Positions 45,551 through 54,752 of a stretch of 64,000 nt of DNA are shown piece by piece (the stretch's first letter is position 1; every line of letters starts with the position of its first letter). The stretch is from Neobacillus dielmonensis. Lineage in GTDB: Bacteria > Bacillota > Bacilli > Bacillales > Cytobacillaceae. The DNA lies in NCBI RefSeq assembly GCF_000612665.1, contig NZ_HG942084.1, forward strand, positions 1 through 64,000, written 5' to 3'. The notes beneath the pieces were generated by a model, which saw nothing but the letters and a program-made list of their open reading frames with translations, was not told the DNA's origin and ran no database searches. The translations under genes were made by a program, and so were the position numbers.

Positions 45551-47431
45551 TTAAACCATAATTTTGCAAATATCATTCGTAAAGTCCACTGGATCTTCAA
45601 TTGGCAAACCTTCAATTAATAAAGCTTGGTTATAAAGCAGATGAGTATATAGTGTTAACTTATCTTTATCATTTTCAAACGCTGCTTTTAATGAAGCAAA
45701 GACATCATGATGGACGTTAATTTCTAGAACCTTATCCGCCTTAACATTTTGATTGTTTGGCATCATATTTAGAACCTTTTCCATTTCAATCGATACTTCT
45801 CCATCTGCCGTTAAACAAACCGGATGCGATTTCAACCGTTTTGAAATCCGAACATCCTTTACTTTCCCCGATAAAAGGTTTTTCATAAACTCAAACAATT
45901 CTTTGTTTTCCTTTTCTTCCTCGGCGGTGACTTTTTCTACCTCATCCGCTTCAATGCCCAAATCTCCGCTTGCCACATTCTTAAATTCTTTATCTTTAAA
46001 TGCCATCAGCATTTTAATAGCAAACTCGTCGATATCATCGGTGAAGTAAAGAATTTCGTATCCTTTTTCTGCCACCAATTCTGTTTGCGGCAGCTTCTCA
46101 ATTCTTTCGATTGTGTCACCAGTCGCATAATAAATAAACTTTTGACTTTCAGACATTCTCGATACGTATTCGTCTAAGGTTACCTGTTTTTTCTTCTTTG
46201 AAGAGTAGAACATTAACAGATCTTGCAATTCCTCTTTATGGGTGCCGAATTCACTATATACACCAAATTTCAGCTGTCTGCCAAAGGCTTTGTAAAACTC
46301 TTCATATTTCTCTCTGTCATTTTTTAATAAGCTAGTGAGCTCACTTTTGATTTTTTTGCTAATATTTTTGGAGATCAGTTTCAATTGGCGGTCGTGCTGT
46401 AACATCTCGCGGGAAATATTGAGAGACAAATCCTCAGAGTCCACCATACCTTTGACAAAACTAAAATAATCAGGAAGCAAATCAGCACATTTGTTCATGA
46501 TGAGGACGCCGCTGGAATAAAGTTCTAAGCCTTTTTCATATTCTGGCGAATAATAATCGAATGGGATCTTCTCCGGAATATATAAAATGGCGTTATATCG
46601 GACTGCACCATCTACACTAATATGGATATGCCTAAGTGGTTTGTCAAAGCCATAATGCTTTTCCATATAGAAATTGTTATAATCCTCATCGGTCAATTCC
46701 GATTTGTTCTTTCGCCAAATCGGAACCATGCTGTTGATGGTTTCTTCTTCTTGATATTCTTCATATTCATTATCGCTATCTGATTTCTTTCTGCTTTTGG
46801 TAACATCCATTTTGATAGGATAGCGAATAAAATCAGAGTATTTTTTAACGATGGATTTTAAACGATATTCTTCAAGGTATTCATCATAGTTTTCATCTTC
46901 GGTATTCTCTTTTAGCTTTAAGATAATGTCTGTACCCACTGAATCTTTCTCACAAGGTGTGATGGTATAGCCTTCCGCACCTGCTGATTCCCATTTATAG
47001 GCTTCATTGCTGCCCAGTGCTTTACTAATAACTGTTACGGTATCAGCTACCATGAAGGCGGAATAAAAACCCACTCCAAACTGTCCGATAATGTCATGTC
47101 CATCTTTTAACTCATTTTCTGATTTAAAGGCAAGTGAACCACTTTTAGCGATGGTACCTAAGTGGCTTTCCAATTCTTCCTTGGTCATACCAATACCTGT
47201 ATCAGTTATTTTCAGGGTACGGGTATTTTTGTCTGCCTCGATTTTTATGTAGTATTCATCTTTGTCGAACGTTAACGTATCGTCTGTAAGAGCTTTATAA
47301 TAAATTTTGTCAATCGCATCACTTGCATTGGAAAGTAACTCCCTAAGGAAAATTTCCCGATGAGTATAGATAGAGTTAATCATCATATCCAATAAACGCT
47401 TAGATTCGGCTTTAAACTCTTTCGTTTCCAC
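45551..47431 (-). CDS. htpG: HSP90-family chaperone HtpG
   Basis: This is an ATP-dependent dimeric chaperone. The N-terminal GHKL ATPase contains [21 protein letters not shown] and [15 protein letters not shown]; the middle domain (about 230-500) and a C-terminal dimerisation domain follow. The GTG at 47429-47431, 8 nt after GAGGAG, gives 626 residues, the same length as the B. subtilis protein. A perfect CIRCE operator lies 69 bp upstream, predicting HrcA control. Confidence 0.96.
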   Translation of the reverse strand: METKEFKAESKRLLDMMINSIYTHREIFLRELLSNASDAIDKIYYKALTDDTLTFDKDEYYIKIEADKNTRTLKITDTGIGMTKEELESHLGTIAKSGSLAFKSENELKDGHDIIGQFGVGFYSAFMVADTVTVISKALGSNEAYKWESAGAEGYTITPCEKDSVGTDIILKLKENTEDENYDEYLEEYRLKSIVKKYSDFIRYPIKMDVTKSRKKSDSDNEYEEYQEEETINSMVPIWRKNKSELTDEDYNNFYMEKHYGFDKPLRHIHISVDGAVRYNAILYIPEKIPFDYYSPEYEKGLELYSSGVLIMNKCADLLPDYFSFVKGMVDSEDLSLNISREMLQHDRQLKLISKNISKKIKSELTSLLKNDREKYEEFYKAFGRQLKFGVYSEFGTHKEELQDLLMFYSSKKKKQVTLDEYVSRMSESQKFIYYATGDTIERIEKLPQTELVAEKGYEILYFTDDIDEFAIKMLMAFKDKEFKNVASGDLGIEADEVEKVTAEEEKENKELFEFMKNLLSGKVKDVRISKRLKSHPVCLTADGEVSIEMEKVLNMMPNNQNVKADKVLEINVHHDVFASLKAAFENDKDKLTLYTHLLYNQALLIEGLPIEDPVDFTNDICKIMV

Positions 47432-47499
47432 TATATCCACTCCTCTACTTTTCATTTCAAATATGATTATAAATCATCTGTTCGACAATCTTCAAACTT

Positions 47500-47526
47500 T
47501 TAGCACTCAGATTAAGAGAGTGCTAA
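47500..47526 (-). promoter_or_regulatory. CIRCE operator (HrcA binding site) of htpG
   Basis: TTAGCACTC - 9 bp - GAGTGCTAA is an exact match to the CIRCE consensus. It lies about 10 bp downstream of the predicted -10. Confidence 0.95.
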
Positions 47527-47534
47527 CAAATACT

Positions 47535-47563
47535 TTAATACCATATCTTGATAAATGAGTCAA
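47535..47563 (-). promoter_or_regulatory. SigmaA-type promoter of htpG
   Basis: TTGACT - 17 bp - TATTAA on the - strand is placed so that CIRCE falls at the start of the transcript. Confidence 0.65.
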
Positions 47564-47593
47564 TAGGAATCACAAGAACTTAACAAAACCCCT

Positions 47594-47628
47594 AAAAAAA
47601 AAACGAACAACAGTCTCCTATTGTTCGT
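47594..47628 (-). terminator. Terminator of the PAS kinase gene
   Basis: acgaacaa...ttgttcgt is followed by nine T on the - strand, 10 nt after the stop. Confidence 0.85.
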
Positions 47629-47637
47629 CTTCCACTC

Positions 47638-49107
47638 TTAAAGCGGGAGTGTTATTTCAATGATGGTTCCGTTTGGACTACTAGATATATGAAAGGTCCC
47701 ATTATGGTTTTTAATAATTTGCATGCTAATCATTAACCCAAGACCAGTCCCATTTTCCTTAGTCGTGAAAAAAGGCTGCCCAACATGGTCTAAATGCTCA
47801 TTTGCAATTCCAGAGCCCTGATCTGATACTGTAATCATCACACTATTCTCATTATACTTATCAACTTCAATGTTTATAGTACCACCATCGGGCATTGCTT
47901 CGATGGAGTTTTTCAATAAATTGATAAAAACCTGCTTTAATTGATTTTCATCACAGACTAAATGAGGGATTTTAGTTGTACAGCTAATTGTCACATTGGT
48001 ATTATTTAAAATAGCCTGCGCATCAATAAGTGCTTTCACGTTTTGTAAGATCTTTATTATGCTGGTTTCCTTAATCTTTTGTCCTTGTGGTTTCGATAAC
48101 AATAATAATTCGCTGAGGATTTGCTCGATTCGGTTCATCTCTGAATTAATAATATCAATGTAAGTGGATTTTACATTTTTATCGGATTCCATTAATTGAA
48201 GAAAACCTTTAATGGCTGTTAAAGGGTTCCTTATTTCATGGGCAATTCCCGCAGCCAGCTGCCCAGCAACTGTAAGTTTCTCAGATTGCAGCAGCATTTT
48301 TTGGGTTCGCTTTTTCTCCGTTATATCTCTGATAATGATATGACGTGCAGGCTCATTCTGATAGATGGCGGGAATTGCCTTTATTTCTACATCCATAATC
48401 TCACCATCGAGACGAACTAGCTGTATTTCAATAAAATCGACAATCTTCCCTGTTTCGACTAGTTTTACACGTTCTTTTATAATTTTTTTATAGTCACTGA
48501 GTAAAAAGTCATAGATATTGCGCCCAATAATTTCTGATTTTTCCTTGCCACCTACTAAGTGAAGCGCCGTGTTATTCGCAAAAAGTATCTGTTCGTGTTT
48601 TGCTATTACTACAGCATCAGGGGAATGTTCGACAATTTCCCGATAAACTTCTTCTCTTTGCTGAATTTCCTCGGTTAACCTTCTCCTGCGCTGTTTAATT
48701 TCAGTTATATTTTTAGCGATACCATATACACCAATAATTTCCTCGTCTACGACAATTGGATAATTGGTAATATTCACATCTATAATAGCCCCATTCTGAT
48801 GGATCACCTGACAGTCAAAATTTTGTAACTTTCCTTCTAAGGCCTTATAAAAAAAGGAAAGAGCCCGATCTAAGTGTTCTACCGTGACCACTTTCATATA
48901 GGTCAGTTTCGAGAACCGCTGTGGATCATACCCAAATATCCGCTCGCAAGCTGGATTTAACGGCAAAAAGAAACCGTCTAGGTCCATCACATAGATGGCG
49001 TCGGAATCACAGCCAAATAATGAACTGTATTGATTCAAACTTCCCTTGATATGGTTTTCCAACAAGTCCCGTTTGTGTTGTTTTATTTTTAAAATAGATG
49101 TATTCAT
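47638..49107 (-). CDS. Orphan PAS-domain sensor histidine kinase (sporulation-kinase type)
   Basis: This 489-residue cytosolic kinase has two PAS domains (about 25-135 and 150-270) and no membrane helices. The HisKA phosphoacceptor motif is AAGIAHEIRNPLTAIKGFLQ (His near 294). The HATPase domain shows an N-box QVFINLLKNSIEAM, then DQGSGIAN and GTGLGLMIS. No response regulator is adjacent, as with the Bacillus Kin proteins that feed the Spo0 phosphorelay; its motifs resemble KinA/KinE. The ligand is unknown. A perfect hairpin lies in its leader. Confidence 0.88.
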   Translation of the reverse strand: MNTSILKIKQHKRDLLENHIKGSLNQYSSLFGCDSDAIYVMDLDGFFLPLNPACERIFGYDPQRFSKLTYMKVVTVEHLDRALSFFYKALEGKLQNFDCQVIHQNGAIIDVNITNYPIVVDEEIIGVYGIAKNITEIKQRRRRLTEEIQQREEVYREIVEHSPDAVVIAKHEQILFANNTALHLVGGKEKSEIIGRNIYDFLLSDYKKIIKERVKLVETGKIVDFIEIQLVRLDGEIMDVEIKAIPAIYQNEPARHIIIRDITEKKRTQKMLLQSEKLTVAGQLAAGIAHEIRNPLTAIKGFLQLMESDKNVKSTYIDIINSEMNRIEQILSELLLLSKPQGQKIKETSIIKILQNVKALIDAQAILNNTNVTISCTTKIPHLVCDENQLKQVFINLLKNSIEAMPDGGTINIEVDKYNENSVMITVSDQGSGIANEHLDHVGQPFFTTKENGTGLGLMISMQIIKNHNGTFHISSSPNGTIIEITLPL

Positions 49108-49462
49108 CTGAATTTATAGATCCTTTCTTCATATTGAAAAACAACCAAATTAGAAGCTGTTCTAATTTGGTGCATGTCTAGGATCACTACTGTACAATCA
49201 TTCAACAACGTTCGTCATATTTCTTTTATCCTACTATAATAGTAATGGTTCATTAATAGATTTTCAATATGTTTCTAGCTTATTACAGACTCGAATCTTG
49301 ACAAAAAATGTTGGGAAAATTTTTAAAAAAACTATTTTGTAATCCACCATTTTCCATTGCTCATACTTAATAAACATAATCGAGTAATAATAGACAATTA
49401 AGAATATATTAAGTAGGGATAGTCAGCTAACCCGAGATAAAACGACAAAAGGAGTGACTGTT
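49108..49462. other. 355-bp divergent intergenic region
   Basis: It holds the kinase leader hairpin (49144-49171) and, on the + strand near 49298, a TTGACA followed after 18 bp by TTTAAA that could serve the CMD-domain gene. Nothing else can be supported. Confidence 0.5.
49144..49171 (-). promoter_or_regulatory. Perfect inverted repeat in the kinase leader
   Basis: accaaattagaa-gctg-ttctaatttggt has 12-bp perfect arms and is followed on the - strand by TGTTTTTC. It lies 37 nt before the kinase start, so it is either an attenuator-like hairpin or an operator. Confidence 0.5.
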
Positions 49463-49822
49463 TTGGAAGCTCAAAACCAAACACAAGAGGCATTGCTGCA
49501 ATACAAACAAGGAGTTGGAACGTTTACCCAAAAAATGCCTCAGCTTGCCAGAGCATACAATGAATTTACCGAAATTTGCTTTCAGGAAGGACAATTAAGC
49601 CAAAAACAGAAGCAGTTGATTGCCTTGGGGATCGCCCTTCATTCTCAAGATGAATATTGCATTATTTATCATCTTAAAGGCTGCTTAGACCAAGGTTGTT
49701 CTGAAGAGGAGATTTTAGAGGCCGTTGGTGTGACTGCTGCTTTCGGTGGCGGTGCCGCAATGAGTCAGGCTGTTACCCTAGTACAGCAGGCAATGGATGA
49801 CTTTAATCAAATAAGCCATTAA
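49463..49822 (+). CDS. Carboxymuconolactone decarboxylase (AhpD-like) family protein
   Basis: This 119-residue all-helical CMD domain contains [20 protein letters not shown]. The usual C-x2-C of AhpD is reduced to a single Cys before H-x-K-G, so peroxidase-type dithiol chemistry is doubtful. The TTG start lies 8 nt after AGGAG; a GTG three codons earlier overlaps that site. Monocistronic with terminator. Confidence 0.85.
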   Translation: MEAQNQTQEALLQYKQGVGTFTQKMPQLARAYNEFTEICFQEGQLSQKQKQLIALGIALHSQDEYCIIYHLKGCLDQGCSEEEILEAVGVTAAFGGGAAMSQAVTLVQQAMDDFNQISH

Positions 49823-49871
49823 AAAGAGATATCACCAGGTTTCTCAATATCAACTTATAAGCAAAATTCAA

Positions 49872-49908
49872 AAAGCGCAGGATCCATCTGGTCCAGCGCT
49901 CTTATTTT
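49872..49908 (+). terminator. Terminator of the CMD-family gene
   Basis: agcgcaggatc / ggtccagcgct (one mismatch) is followed by CTTATTTT on the + strand. Confidence 0.7.
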
Positions 49909-50037
49909 ATGCTTATTAGCTCGCTTTTAGTGGGGTTACACCAATTGGGTAAACTGATTATTTTTATGTCACTTCCTTCATAATCCTAATGGTCGTCTCA
50001 TAAAATGGACAAGGAGGCGGTTATAGGAGGTATGAAA

Positions 50038-50085
50038 GTGGCCAAAAAATCTAATATAGATAGAGAACAATTTTATTACCGATGA
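50038..50085 (+). CDS. Possible 15-residue leader peptide coupled to the YitE-like gene
   Basis: AGGAGG lies 7 nt before GTG, then fifteen codons (MAKKSNIDREQFYYR) end in TGA, which overlaps the ATG of the next gene (ATGA). The membrane-protein gene itself has no good ribosome site, so its translation probably depends on this short frame. Confidence 0.5.
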   Translation: MAKKSNIDREQFYYR

Positions 50086-50699
50086 AAAGAACTATTTTGA
50101 CGTATTTTTGCCTGCTGCTTGGCGCCACCCTGCAAGGAATGTCGATGTCATTGTTTTTATTTCCTCATTCTATCCCCTCCGGAGGGGCAGCGGGCATTGC
50201 CATTCTATTAAATCACTGGTTCCACTTGTCGCTTGGGTTTTCTTTGTGGCTGGCTAACATCGTCTTCTTATTGTTTGCCTTAAAATACTTTGGCTACACT
50301 TGGACCTTGCGGACGATCTTTTCAGTAGCAACTACCTCCACTGTGGTAACCATTCTGACAAGCACTATTCCGCACCTTCATTTTCATACATTCTTTGATA
50401 TTGGAGCTGGCAGTATTTTCTTTGGGATTGGCGTAGGATTACTAATTCGCGCCGGCGCATCCAGTGGTGGAATGGTAATTCCTGCTTTAATGATTGCCAA
50501 TTACAAAAATTGGAGCCCCGGCAAAGTCATGATGGGCATTAACCTTCTTATATTTTTGCTAACATCACTAGTTATCGATTATAAAATTGTTTTGTATGCC
50601 GTTGTTTGCCAGTTTTTCTCGACTAATATCATTGATTTTATTTATGAATTAAAATTCCAAAACCTATTTTTCTTATCTGCCAATTGGAGGAAAAGATAA
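50082..50699 (+). CDS. YitE-like short YitT-family membrane protein
   Basis: The 205 residues form about six helices with the YitT core MSLFLFPHSIPSGGAAGIAI and GIGVGLLIRAGASSGGMVIP. The soluble DUF2179 domain of the paralogue at 36465 is missing. In B. subtilis the similar YitE gene lies in the yit sulfolactate region; here the gene lies beside, and convergent with, the second sulfur operon. A transport role for sulfolactate or a related anion is an inference from location. Confidence 0.78.
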   Translation: MKRTILTYFCLLLGATLQGMSMSLFLFPHSIPSGGAAGIAILLNHWFHLSLGFSLWLANIVFLLFALKYFGYTWTLRTIFSVATTSTVVTILTSTIPHLHFHTFFDIGAGSIFFGIGVGLLIRAGASSGGMVIPALMIANYKNWSPGKVMMGINLLIFLLTSLVIDYKIVLYAVVCQFFSTNIIDFIYELKFQNLFFLSANWRKR

Positions 50700-50709
50700 G
50701 AAGACCACA

Positions 50710-51309
50710 TTAAAGGATCTTCCTTTTCTTTAGGTAATCTATAATAAAAGTAACAGACTCCTCTATCGTTACTTTATCGGTTTCAATTTTAATGTCCGGC
50801 TGTTTGGGCTGCTCATATGGGGAGGAAATCCCAGTAAACTCAGGGATTTCCCCTTTTCGTGCCTTCTTATAAAGCCCTTTTGGGTCCCGGTCTTCACATA
50901 CCTCAATTGGACAATACAAATAAATTTCAATAAACTCGTCAGGCTCAAACAGGTCTCTTACTAACTCTCTGTCTTCCCGAAATGGGGAGATAAACGCAGA
51001 AGATACGATTTGCCCACTGTCAACAAATAGTTTGGCAACCTCACCAACCCGGCGGATATTTTCTTTGCGGTCACCAGCCCCAAAGCTTAAATCCTTGTTT
51101 AAGCCATGGCGGATATTATCCCCATCAAGTACATAGCTGTTTATGCCATTTTCAAATAAGGCATAATCAACAGCATTGGCCAACGTAGATTTTCCAGAAC
51201 CTGAAAGTCCTGTAAACCATAGGACACAGCTTTTATGACCGTATTTTTGATGACGGTCTGCTTTTGTGACAGTGGTTTGATGCCATGTAATATTTTTGCT
51301 CATTCCCAT
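50710..51309 (-). CDS. cysC: Adenylylsulfate (APS) kinase, copy 2
   Basis: This 199-residue paralogue of the gene at 39281 has the same motifs: [34 protein letters not shown] and [16 protein letters not shown]. The ATG follows GAGGGTG. It is the last gene of the sulfolactate-type operon, 47 nt after sat2. A second APS kinase implies that PAPS is made locally for the CysH copy encoded in the same operon. Confidence 0.95.
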   Translation of the reverse strand: MGMSKNITWHQTTVTKADRHQKYGHKSCVLWFTGLSGSGKSTLANAVDYALFENGINSYVLDGDNIRHGLNKDLSFGAGDRKENIRRVGEVAKLFVDSGQIVSSAFISPFREDRELVRDLFEPDEFIEIYLYCPIEVCEDRDPKGLYKKARKGEIPEFTGISSPYEQPKQPDIKIETDKVTIEESVTFIIDYLKKRKIL

Positions 51310-51356
51310 TATCTACACCCTCTGTTTATTTGGCTAAACTGATAAATGGTTATTTG

Positions 51357-52520
51357 TTAGCTAATTGGAGAATTTTCACTTTCATATACTTCCTTCATGC
51401 CTGCAATAAGGATTTCTACGACTTCCGGACGGCTGAATTCCTTTGGAGGCTGCACTCCATTCCTTAACATCTCTCTTACTTTTGTCCCTGATAAAACCAC
51501 GCGATGCTCGCTCTCATGCGGACACGTCTTTTCCGAGGCCATGTTTTCACATTTTTTACAGTAAAAACTATTCTCGAAAAACATCGGAGTAATGCCCAGT
51601 TCTTCTTCCTCAAAGCAGCTAAAGATTTTTTGTGAATCGTATGTCCCGTAATAATCTCCTACGCCGGCATGATCTCTTCCTACAATAAAATGAGTGCATC
51701 CAAAGTTTTTACGGACAATAGCGTGAAAGATGGCTTCTCGAGGGCCTGCATATCGCATTGCTGCTGGAAATACGGATAATAGTACACGGTCGGCAGGATA
51801 ATAATTTTCAAGGAGTGCCTGGTAGCTCTTCATGCGGATTTCACCAGGGATATCGTCTGACTTCGTTTCTCCAACTAGCGGGTTTAAAAAAAGACCATCT
51901 ATGGTTTCTAGTGCAGACTTTTGGATATATTCGTGTGCTCGGTGCACGGGGTTTCGTGTTTGGAATCCCACTACCGTTCTCCAGCCTAATTCGTGAAACT
52001 TCTTTCTCGTTTGGACTGGGTCAAAAAAATACGATTCAAAAACGCCTTTATTAGGACGATTAATTAGAGTAATCGGACCAGCCATATAAACCTCAGGGCG
52101 CTCATATAGCTTTTTAACCCCTGGATGCTTTAATTCGGTTGTTTTGTAAACACTTTTCGCTTCTAATTGTTTATTAGGAAAAAACTTTTCGGTCACTTTC
52201 ATGATTCCAAAAACTTCTCCCTCATGGACAAGATTAATGGTTTCCCCAATTGCCAGTGTACGAGCCTTTCGTTGACTCACAGCCAAGGTGATGGGTAAAG
52301 ACCATGGTAGTCCATTTGCAAGTCTCATCTGTTCAACAACCGAATTGTAATCATCTTCTCCCATAAATCCTTCAAGCGGGCTATAAGCCCCATTTGCTAT
52401 TAGCTCTAAATCACTTAATTCAAGCCTATCTAATTCGACATAGTTGGCTGAAAAATCAATAGGATATTCCAAGTTAATTCGGTTGATTAATTTACCGCCA
52501 TGCGGGATACTCTTTTTCAA
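51357..52520 (-). CDS. sat: Sulfate adenylyltransferase, copy 2 (YitA-like)
   Basis: The 387 residues hold [24 protein letters not shown] and the [18 protein letters not shown] cysteine region, closely similar to copy 1. The start is TTG, 6 nt after GGAGGAGGG. In B. subtilis the sat homologue yitA begins the yitABCD group; here the order is comA-phosphatase-cysH2-sat2-cysC2. Confidence 0.95.
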   Translation of the reverse strand: MKKSIPHGGKLINRINLEYPIDFSANYVELDRLELSDLELIANGAYSPLEGFMGEDDYNSVVEQMRLANGLPWSLPITLAVSQRKARTLAIGETINLVHEGEVFGIMKVTEKFFPNKQLEAKSVYKTTELKHPGVKKLYERPEVYMAGPITLINRPNKGVFESYFFDPVQTRKKFHELGWRTVVGFQTRNPVHRAHEYIQKSALETIDGLFLNPLVGETKSDDIPGEIRMKSYQALLENYYPADRVLLSVFPAAMRYAGPREAIFHAIVRKNFGCTHFIVGRDHAGVGDYYGTYDSQKIFSCFEEEELGITPMFFENSFYCKKCENMASEKTCPHESEHRVVLSGTKVREMLRNGVQPPKEFSRPEVVEILIAGMKEVYESENSPIS

Positions 52521-52563
52521 CTGATACCCTCCTCCAAACTAGTTATACGTTTTTCCCGATTGT

Positions 52564-53274
52564 TTACTGCTGATGCAACCCGCACTCGGTCTTGGAAAGA
52601 CCTGCCCAGCGCCCCGCTCGGGAATCCGTTGAATCACCAATGGGCTGAGTGCATGGTGCGCAGCCTATACTTGGATATCCCTTGTCATGCAAAGGATTAT
52701 AAGGCAATTGATTTAGGTCAATATAGGTCATGACATCATTCCAGGTCCAATGAATCAAGGGACAAACCTTTATATTTTTAAATTTCTCATCTTTATTTAT
52801 ATAATCTGTCTGGCTTCTCGAAAGGGATTGCTCCCTTCTTAACCCCGATATCCAAGCTTTAACACCGCTTAATGCTTCCCTTAACGGTTCCACCTTCCTT
52901 AATTGGCAGCAAAGATTAGGATTTTGCTTCCATAACTCCTCACCAAACTGCTCAGACTGCTCCTTCAAGGATAATTTAGGTACCACCATTTGGATCTTTA
53001 ACGATGGGTATTTCGTTTCCACCTGGTTAATCAATTGGTAAGTTTCGGGAAAATGAAGTCCAGTATCTAGAAAAATAATTCGGGCATCTTTTTTGACTTT
53101 ATGAATTAAATCAATTAAAACAATCCCTTCTGCACCAAAGCTGCATGCATATACAATATCATCGTTATATTCTTGATAGGCCCATTTGATAATATCTAAA
53201 AAGTCAGGTTGCTGACTTAAAATATTGCTAATCTTCTCCTGTTCCCAGGATTCATAGGTAAGTACAACTGACAA
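52564..53274 (-). CDS. cysH: Phosphoadenylyl/adenylyl-sulfate reductase, copy 2 (YitB-like)
   Basis: The 236 residues have Cys122-Cys123 and Cys205-x2-Cys208 for a [4Fe-4S] cluster and a catalytic TECGLH (Cys231), all intact. It releases sulfite, the substrate of the ComA enzyme in this operon. The start is TTG, 9 nt after AGGAGG. It follows the phosphatase gene by 30 nt. Confidence 0.94.
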   Translation of the reverse strand: MSVVLTYESWEQEKISNILSQQPDFLDIIKWAYQEYNDDIVYACSFGAEGIVLIDLIHKVKKDARIIFLDTGLHFPETYQLINQVETKYPSLKIQMVVPKLSLKEQSEQFGEELWKQNPNLCCQLRKVEPLREALSGVKAWISGLRREQSLSRSQTDYINKDEKFKNIKVCPLIHWTWNDVMTYIDLNQLPYNPLHDKGYPSIGCAPCTQPIGDSTDSRAGRWAGLSKTECGLHQQ

Positions 53275-53304
53275 CCATCATCCCCTCCTATATTTGGTCA
53301 TTTA

Positions 53305-53835
53305 TTAGGGTAACGTTAATGTCACGCAAGCATTGTTGCCAAGATCACGCTGATTCATAAAATTGATATCCCCATACTCTACATAGGAGAGCATCGCTCT
53401 AATCCATGAGCCATGTCCAAATGCTAATACATTTGAATGATTCTTATATTTCTCTAAAAACAAAACCACTCGTCTCTCTAAATTTCCAACCCGTTCACCC
53501 AGAATTAGGTCTTTCGGATTATTCCTCCATTGATCACCATATTGATCCCATAAAGTCTGTTTTGACATTCCTTCAAATGGTCCGAAATCCAATTCGTCTA
53601 GCAGCCCTTCTGTTTCTGGCTGAAATCCATAAGCCATGGCTGTCTGGTGGGTCCGTTTTAAGCTGCTCGCTAAAACAAGTTCAAATGGAGCGAGATTTCG
53701 TAATACTTGTTGATTATGAATAATGCCTTGCTGGTACTCCTCCGTTAATGGTGATATTTCAATATCCCGCCTCCCTTGAAGCCATGTTTTTTTATTCCAT
53801 TCCGTAGGTAGATGCCTGATTAAAGTAAGTTGCAT
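53305..53835 (-). CDS. Histidine phosphatase, candidate 2-phosphosulfolactate phosphatase
   Basis: This is a branch-1 histidine phosphatase (phosphoglycerate mutase-like fold), 176 residues. The catalytic motif is LIRHLPTEWN (His8), with FGHGSWIRAM (second His), Arg in SSLKRTHQTA and the acid in LDELDFGPFEG. It overlaps comA by 16 nt, with GGAGG 7 nt before its ATG, and lies where the B. subtilis locus has yitC, a ComB-family phosphatase. I infer that it hydrolyses 2-phospho-3-sulfolactate, replacing ComB. The fold is certain; the substrate is inferred. A cobalamin-type phosphatase (CobC-like) is the main alternative. Confidence 0.85.
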   Translation of the reverse strand: MQLTLIRHLPTEWNKKTWLQGRRDIEISPLTEEYQQGIIHNQQVLRNLAPFELVLASSLKRTHQTAMAYGFQPETEGLLDELDFGPFEGMSKQTLWDQYGDQWRNNPKDLILGERVGNLERRVVLFLEKYKNHSNVLAFGHGSWIRAMLSYVEYGDINFMNQRDLGNNACVTLTLP

Positions 53836-54587
53836 TCAATGTCCTCCATGAAGAATGTTTCACTTCGCAATCCTACGCGCTGTGTTTCTAGTACTAAAAC
53901 ATCCTGAATTTTCACATTACCTAAATTCACATTGGGCCCGACTTCTTTTATAAAATACATTTGGTGTTTCGAGGAAGGTGCCTCAAAAATAATTTTGTTA
54001 GGATCGACATCTTTAATTAAATCTCGGATTAAATCAAATTTAATGGTTCCGCTTTTTTCATAAATTCCAGAAGTACCTGAATCTCGACCTTCAGTTATGA
54101 CGTATTCACATCCTGCTGTTAGTAACTGTTCAATTTCATTCTTCCATTCGGATATGTCCATATCTTTATTGCAATCCTTGGAACCAACCTCAGCAATGAC
54201 ATGAAAATGTTTTTTTAACTTGGATACTAAATGGAGGCGGTCTTGAATGGAAATATCCAATGTCCCATTCGACACCTCGATCCATTCAATTCCCAGGGAT
54301 TTTAAGAAAAGTATATATTCCGGGATTTTGTTTTGGTAATAACATTTTTCAAATAATGTGCCACCACAATACGGACGGATATCATGCTCTTTGTATAAGT
54401 TAATCTTTTCTTTTAAATTAGGTGTTAGATATGCAGAGCCAATACCTATTTTGGCAATGTCAATGAGGTGTCCATAGTCGACAAGAATGTGTTTCAGTTC
54501 CCCTATGGGAGTGCCAAAATCCACAACGGAAGTTAGGCCATAGGTTCGTTTTCCTGTGGTCCTTTGTGGTAAGGTTAAAAAATCCAT
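53820..54587 (-). CDS. comA: Phosphosulfolactate synthase (ComA/YitD family)
   Basis: This TIM-barrel enzyme adds sulfite to phosphoenolpyruvate, giving 2-phospho-3-sulfolactate. The 256 residues show YGLTSVVDFG, DIAKIGIGSAYL, YCGGTLFEK, IEVSNGTLDIS, VIAEVGSKD, VITEGRDSGTSGIY and IFEAPSSKHQ, the conserved active-site strands. It is first of the operon. AGGAGG precedes both a TTG (54591-54593) and the ATG chosen here. Because methanogen-type coenzyme M genes are absent, the likely end product is 3-sulfolactate, a known spore constituent in B. subtilis. Confidence 0.92.
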   Translation of the reverse strand: MDFLTLPQRTTGKRTYGLTSVVDFGTPIGELKHILVDYGHLIDIAKIGIGSAYLTPNLKEKINLYKEHDIRPYCGGTLFEKCYYQNKIPEYILFLKSLGIEWIEVSNGTLDISIQDRLHLVSKLKKHFHVIAEVGSKDCNKDMDISEWKNEIEQLLTAGCEYVITEGRDSGTSGIYEKSGTIKFDLIRDLIKDVDPNKIIFEAPSSKHQMYFIKEVGPNVNLGNVKIQDVLVLETQRVGLRSETFFMEDIECNLL

Positions 54588-54752
54588 AGGCAAAGCGCCT
54601 CCTCTTTTTTTCTAAAATAGACTATTCAAAAACTGGGTGAATGTGTAAATAATAGGCCTTTTTTCTTATAAATTAGGCAAATGCCTTGAATAAACTTTTG
54701 TAGCAAATCAAACAATAATGGAGGCTTATTCTCACAGTTAGGAGTGTGCATT

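Noticed and set aside
49290-49310. Spo0A-box-like TTGACAAAA upstream of the CMD gene
   Set aside because: It is equally well explained as a -35 element and is a weak match to a 0A box.
54594-54752. Sporulation sigma (E, G or K) promoter for the comA operon
   Set aside because: No CATA-type -10 with a matching -35 can be found; a sporulation role rests only on homology to the yit locus.
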